From positions 1 to 64,000 of the forward strand of contig DJQB01000018.1 in the NCBI GenBank assembly GCA_002439875.1: a stretch of 64,000 nucleotides of DNA. The letters are read 5' to 3'. A model generated the notes under the pieces. That model ran no database searches. It was not told where the DNA came from and saw nothing but the letters and a program-made list of their open reading frames with translations. The DNA comes from Bacteroidales bacterium UBA6397. GTDB taxonomy: Bacteria > Bacteroidota > Bacteroidia > Bacteroidales > UBA932. A program made the translations under genes and the position numbers. Shown here in pieces: positions 60,406-64,000 of this stretch (the stretch's first letter is position 1; the number at the start of each line of letters is the position of its first letter).

Positions 60406-61263
60406 CTATTCAATAATTGAAGAGAAAGGACTCTTGAGTTCCGAGTAACCCCTAAGCCGTCCCTGCACCTGACCAACCCTCAAAGGGGCCGAGAACCAGA
60501 CGGGGATCCTGTTGTCATCGTCAGAGAACCATGCGAAAAGATCGGAGTCGCCTGAGAAGACCTCACCGGAGACAACCTCGAAACTGAATTTGAGGCATCT
60601 GACAGTCCCGATCCCGCCCACACTTTTGTTCTCCTTGCCCAGGTATCTGAAATGCAAGGTATAGACATCGTCATCCACCGCGAAAGTCATCGGATAGTCT
60701 CCTCCTTCCTTAAGTCTAGCCACGTCAATATTCCGCAGGACCAAGTACATAAGCGGAATATCATAGGTACATTTGTCCAACGGCAAGGTCGCCGAGAATT
60801 CGCCTTTTCTTGAATTGCTCAAGGAAGCGTTGATCTTCCCGCTTCCGTCGGCCTTGCGTACATAAGAGTACAGATTCGTGCACGTATATTTCCCTTCCCT
60901 TGCGAACCTTGTGAACTTCATCGGTTCCAGCCCGTCACGTGTGAACCACGAATCCAGGTCCTCCTTGACACGGAAGAACTTCTCATACAGCCGCTGGGTC
61001 TTTCCGGTCAACGACGCGTGAAAAACTCTCCGGCCATTCAGAATCGTAGTGTCAACCTTCAGAGTCGCCTGAGCCACATCCGCATTGATGATTCCCCACT
61101 TGTAGTGAAGGGTGTAGACAAGCTTCTCCCCTCCTTTGAACGCAAGACTCTCCTCGCTCAAGCTCTTTACCGGAATACATTTACCATCACCACCTGCATA
61201 AGCGGTCACGAATGGCAGGATGAATATTGCGGCGAAAACGCCGAGGAGTCTTTTAAGTTTCAT
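60406..61263 (-). CDS. DUF3108 family secreted protein
   Basis: 285 residues with a signal peptide (LLGVFAAIFILPFVTAYA). KWGIINADVAQATLKV and GLEPMKFTRFAREGKYTCTN match the DUF3108 pattern of beta-rich envelope proteins with no fixed function. The start shares one base with the dnaB stop, so it is co-transcribed with it. Confidence 0.75.
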   Translation of the reverse strand: MKLKRLLGVFAAIFILPFVTAYAGGDGKCIPVKSLSEESLAFKGGEKLVYTLHYKWGIINADVAQATLKVDTTILNGRRVFHASLTGKTQRLYEKFFRVKEDLDSWFTRDGLEPMKFTRFAREGKYTCTNLYSYVRKADGSGKINASLSNSRKGEFSATLPLDKCTYDIPLMYLVLRNIDVARLKEGGDYPMTFAVDDDVYTLHFRYLGKENKSVGGIGTVRCLKFSFEVVSGEVFSGDSDLFAWFSDDDNRIPVWFSAPLRVGQVQGRLRGYSELKSPFSSIIE

Positions 61264-62756
61264 CAGAATTCGGTGTTATTGTCAAACTCGTTGTTCATCG
61301 CGGAATTCATCGCCGACTCGGTGCCGCCCATCTCCTCCGCCCTTGCGGCCAGAGTGTCTCCAGGCTCCACGAAGCGGACCTGTTCGGCCTTGAACAGCAT
61401 GTCAATGTCGCAAACCTCGCCGTTACGATGCTTGGCGATGATGATCTGTGTGGTTTCTTTCCCGTCTGGAGTCTCTCCAAGACCAACGTAATCTGGACGA
61501 TGAATGAATATCACCATGTCAGCGTCCTGCTCGATAGACCCAGACTCACGAAGGTCGCTGAGCTGGGGTTTCCCGCTGCCACCGGTTCTCTTCACCGCGT
61601 CTCGTGACAGCTGCGACAAAGCTATGATCGGAACATTCAACTCCTTGGCCGTGGCCTTCAAGGTCCTGGAAATAGCGGCGACCTCCTGCTCACGCATTCC
61701 ACGGAGTTCGGCCGGCCCCTGCATCAGCTGAAGGTAATCGACAATCACCAATCGGACATTCTTCGCCTTGACCAACCTCTTGACCTTGGTCCGGAACTCC
61801 ATCAGAGGGATGCTTGGGGTATCGTCAATGTAAAGCGGGGCCTTCGAAAGGTTCGCCAGTCTGGTCTCAAGCTGCTGCCAGTCCCACGGATCCAGTTTGG
61901 AGCCTCCCTTAAGTTTGTCGGCGGACAGACCTGACTCGGTCGTCATGAGCCTCATGACAAGCTGCAATGCCGACATTTCCAGTGAGAACACCGCCACCGG
62001 CATGTGATAGTCCACAGCCGCGTTCCGCGCCAGATTAAGGGCGAATGCCGTCTTTCCGACGGAGGGACGGGCCGCAAGGATGATCAGGTCGGAAGCCTGC
62101 CACCCTCTTGTCACACGATCAAGAGAAGGGAAACCGGACGGCACCCCACTCAAACCACCGGAAGCCTTCTGGTTTTTCTCCACCACCCTCATCGCCTCGT
62201 TGATCACGGAGCCTATCTCCTGAATGTCATTCCTGACGCTGCTCTGGATGGCGTTATAGATCCTTGACTGTGACTCGTCGATCAGGTCATCGACTTTCAC
62301 AGAATCATCGTAGGAATCCCTCAGTATCTCGTAGGAAGCCCTGATCAGTTCCCTCTGGATGTTCTTCTGCTTCAGAATCCTTACATAGTACTCGATGTGG
62401 GCCGCTGCCCCTACCTTCTCAGACAGCCCGGCAAGGGCGACAGGACCACCGACGGCTTCCAGATTGCCTTTCTCTCTGAGTTTTGTGCTGACGGTGACGA
62501 TGTCCACGGACACATGCTCGTTCACGAGTTCGGTCATCGCCTCGAAGATCATCCTGTGACGTGGATCGTAGAAGCATGACGCGCTGAGTTCCTCAAGAGC
62601 CGTGTCGACAGATGAGGGTTCGATCAGCATGGCGCCAAGGACAGCTTCTTCGACTTCAAGAGCTTGAGGCGGTTTGTTTCCCATCTCAAGCCCAAGTGTG
62701 TCAAGATTGACCGCCTTCGCTTTTTTTCTGGTTGTCTTTCCAGTCTGGTCAGGCAT
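61263..62756 (-). CDS. dnaB: Replicative DNA helicase DnaB
   Basis: 497 residues. The N-terminal domain (about 30-135, EEAVLGAMLIEPSSVD) is followed by a RecA-like core with Walker A LAARPSVGKTAFAL, Walker B VRLVIVDYLQLM and the LRESGSIEQDADMVIFIHRP block. Unwinds DNA at the fork. No intein is present. It follows the zinc-ribbon gene by 23 bp. Confidence 0.96.
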   Translation of the reverse strand: MPDQTGKTTRKKAKAVNLDTLGLEMGNKPPQALEVEEAVLGAMLIEPSSVDTALEELSASCFYDPRHRMIFEAMTELVNEHVSVDIVTVSTKLREKGNLEAVGGPVALAGLSEKVGAAAHIEYYVRILKQKNIQRELIRASYEILRDSYDDSVKVDDLIDESQSRIYNAIQSSVRNDIQEIGSVINEAMRVVEKNQKASGGLSGVPSGFPSLDRVTRGWQASDLIILAARPSVGKTAFALNLARNAAVDYHMPVAVFSLEMSALQLVMRLMTTESGLSADKLKGGSKLDPWDWQQLETRLANLSKAPLYIDDTPSIPLMEFRTKVKRLVKAKNVRLVIVDYLQLMQGPAELRGMREQEVAAISRTLKATAKELNVPIIALSQLSRDAVKRTGGSGKPQLSDLRESGSIEQDADMVIFIHRPDYVGLGETPDGKETTQIIIAKHRNGEVCDIDMLFKAEQVRFVEPGDTLAARAEEMGGTESAMNSAMNNEFDNNTEF

Positions 62757-62779
62757 ATAGTCCGGAATTGTGTGTCAGC

Positions 62780-63592
62780 CTATTCGAAGTCAGGATTGAC
62801 AATGATTCTGCCGCAATGCTCGCAGATTATGAGCTTCTTGTTCGATGCGATGTCGACAAGACGCTGTGGAGTGATCGTGTTGAAGCAGCCTCCGCAGGAA
62901 TCGCCGTTGTAGACAGAGACAACGGCAAGATGGTTGTGGACGCTGGAACGGATACGATCATAGGCGCTCATGGTCCTTGGATCGATCTTCTTGGCACATT
63001 CCTCACGGACGGCGCGGAGTCTCTTCTCCTCCTTTGACGTCGACTCTACGATTGTGGCAAGCTCCTCCCTCTTGGCCTTGAGGTCATCGGTCCTTACAGC
63101 GATATAATCCTTCAAGGATTCAATGTCATCCTTCCTCTCCAGAATGGCGGCCTTGGTGTCGTTGATGTTCTTTTGGGCGATCTGACGAAGAAGTCCCTGA
63201 TTCTCAATCTCTTTGTTGATGGAATCATACTCACGGCTGTTGGAGATGTCGTTCAGCTGCTGCTGATACTTGTCAATTTGGGTGTCACAATCAACAATGT
63301 TCTGCCTATTCTCGGCGATTGTCTGGTTGTAAGCCTCAATGACAGCGGCATCCTGGGCCTGACGGGCCTTCAGGTCAGCTATCTCGTTCTCAAGAGCCTC
63401 GACCTCAGACGGGAGCTCGCCGCGCATCTGCATGATCTTGTCAATCGCGGAGTCAGCCTCCTGAAGGGCGTAGAGTGTCTTAAGCTTTTCCTCGACGCTG
63501 ATTTCAGAGTCAGCGAAATTCTTCTGAAGGGACACGAACGTCTCCCTCTGGTCTATCGGAGTCTCGACTTTCTTGATTTTTTTAGTTGCCAT
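62780..63592 (-). CDS. Coiled-coil zinc-ribbon protein (DUF164/CsrA-like C4 family)
   Basis: 270 residues. Residues about 30-190 are an antiparallel coiled coil rich in Glu/Lys/Gln/Ile; the C-terminus holds a C4 zinc ribbon (SCGGCFNTITP ... ICEHCGRIIV). This family is nearly universal in Bacteroidota, usually next to a Nif3-like gene as here, and its function is not firmly known. Confidence 0.85.
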   Translation of the reverse strand: MATKKIKKVETPIDQRETFVSLQKNFADSEISVEEKLKTLYALQEADSAIDKIMQMRGELPSEVEALENEIADLKARQAQDAAVIEAYNQTIAENRQNIVDCDTQIDKYQQQLNDISNSREYDSINKEIENQGLLRQIAQKNINDTKAAILERKDDIESLKDYIAVRTDDLKAKREELATIVESTSKEEKRLRAVREECAKKIDPRTMSAYDRIRSSVHNHLAVVSVYNGDSCGGCFNTITPQRLVDIASNKKLIICEHCGRIIVNPDFE

Positions 63593-63604
63593 ATAGCTAT
63601 CTGA

Positions 63605-64000
63605 CTAATAATAATATACCGGATTACTTGTCTCCAGCCTCACGCTGGAACAGATTGCAAAGTTAGGAAAATTTTTCCTTAACAGAGAAAATAATATGTC
63701 CACAATCTCCACTTCGCCTTCAAAATGGCCTATGTCCATGACCATAAAATCCTTAGTCGTGAAAAAATGATGATACGAGATGTCCCCGCAAAGGTATGCC
63801 TGGGCACCAGCCTTGCGGGCATTCTCAATCAACGTGCAGCCTGAACCACCACACATGGCCACACGGCTCACAGGAATTTCGGGGACATGCGAACATCGGA
63901 CGACCTTAAGCCCGAACCGTGATTTGACATATTCAATGAAACTCACGCCATCCATCGGCTCACGAAGGTTACCAACCGCACCAAAGCCACAACCTTCAGA
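63605..64000 (-). CDS. Nif3-like dinuclear metal centre protein (5' end outside window)
   Basis: C-terminal ~131 residues of a Nif3/YqfO-like protein. The metal-binding histidines are in CGDISYHHFF and MDIGHFEGE, and VAMCGGSGC is the family block before them. The frame stays open from the internal Met at 63955 through EGCGFGAVGNLREPMD to the window edge, so the N-terminus lies outside. It pairs with the zinc-ribbon gene 12 nt downstream. Confidence 0.88.
   Translation of the reverse strand, partial: SEGCGFGAVGNLREPMDGVSFIEYVKSRFGLKVVRCSHVPEIPVSRVAMCGGSGCTLIENARKAGAQAYLCGDISYHHFFTTKDFMVMDIGHFEGEVEIVDILFSLLRKNFPNFAICSSVRLETSNPVYYY

Noticed and set aside
1..64000. tRNA, rRNA, riboswitch or intact insertion sequence
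   Set aside because: No cloverleaf, CCA end, conserved riboswitch core or complete transposase gene was recognised in the intergenic DNA; most gaps are under 200 bp and hold only promoter or repeat signals.

Overview
The window is from the chromosome of a Bacteroidota bacterium, most likely order Bacteroidales; the family is not clear from the sequence. The evidence is a set of -7 boxes of the Bacteroides form TAnnTTTG in front of many genes, weak or absent Shine-Dalgarno sites, a fimbrillin-like/leucine-rich-repeat lipoprotein, AAA/PD-(D/E)XK and DUF4143 ATPases, a Fic protein, an Rnf complex and an aryl-polyene-type lipid cluster. Base composition is moderately GC-rich, with AT-richer islands at two of the restriction-modification loci.

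Layout. 1-8.1 kb (+): an ExbB-ExbD-TonB-like energy transducer, then a pseudouridine synthase with a long SYGQRR-repeat tail, Era, topoisomerase IV subunit A and shikimate kinase. 8.3-16.2 kb: a PD-(D/E)XK ATPase, RecJ, lysyl-tRNA synthetase, a HaeIII-type restriction-modification pair and a TrmH/SpoU rRNA methyltransferase. 16-19.6 kb is a small variable island: a leucine-rich-repeat lipoprotein with an upstream 43-codon ORF and a promoter carrying G8 in its spacer, bracketed by two ~340-bp direct repeats that each include the 3' end of trmH. 19.6-24.8 kb: aroE, ssb, purA and an Eco47II/Sau96I-type restriction-modification pair. 24.8-27.3 kb: a frameshifted outer-membrane protein gene and a DUF4143 ATPase.

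27.4-54.2 kb (mainly -) is a very large aryl-polyene-like biosynthetic cluster: ammonia-lyase, O-methyltransferase, two acyl carrier proteins, several intact and degenerate ketosynthases, two hot-dog dehydratase domains, a FabG reductase, acyltransferases, an adenylate-forming ligase, a thioesterase, a desaturase-like flavoprotein, a LolA-like carrier and an MMPL exporter. Many genes overlap by 4 nt (ATGA), so they are probably co-transcribed. An MvaI/BcnI-type restriction-modification locus (35.7-38.8 kb) and a fic gene (28.2-29.4 kb) sit inside the cluster on the opposite strand, splitting it into three transcription blocks.

54.3-64 kb (-): Nif3-like protein (cut by the window end), zinc-ribbon coiled-coil protein, replicative helicase DnaB, a DUF3108 protein, RseC and the complete RnfBCDGEA ion-pumping complex, then a small beta-barrel protein and a terminator.

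Features not explained by genes: (i) the hexamer GAATAT/ATATTC is strongly over-represented on both strands and in several reading frames; (ii) REP-like palindromes lie inside protein linkers, including exactly at a dehydratase-glycosyltransferase fusion junction; (iii) a 30-bp repeat recurs every 50-51 bp next to trmH; (iv) two tandem dyads precede the DUF4143 ATPase gene. No rRNA, tRNA, CRISPR array or intact insertion sequence was seen.
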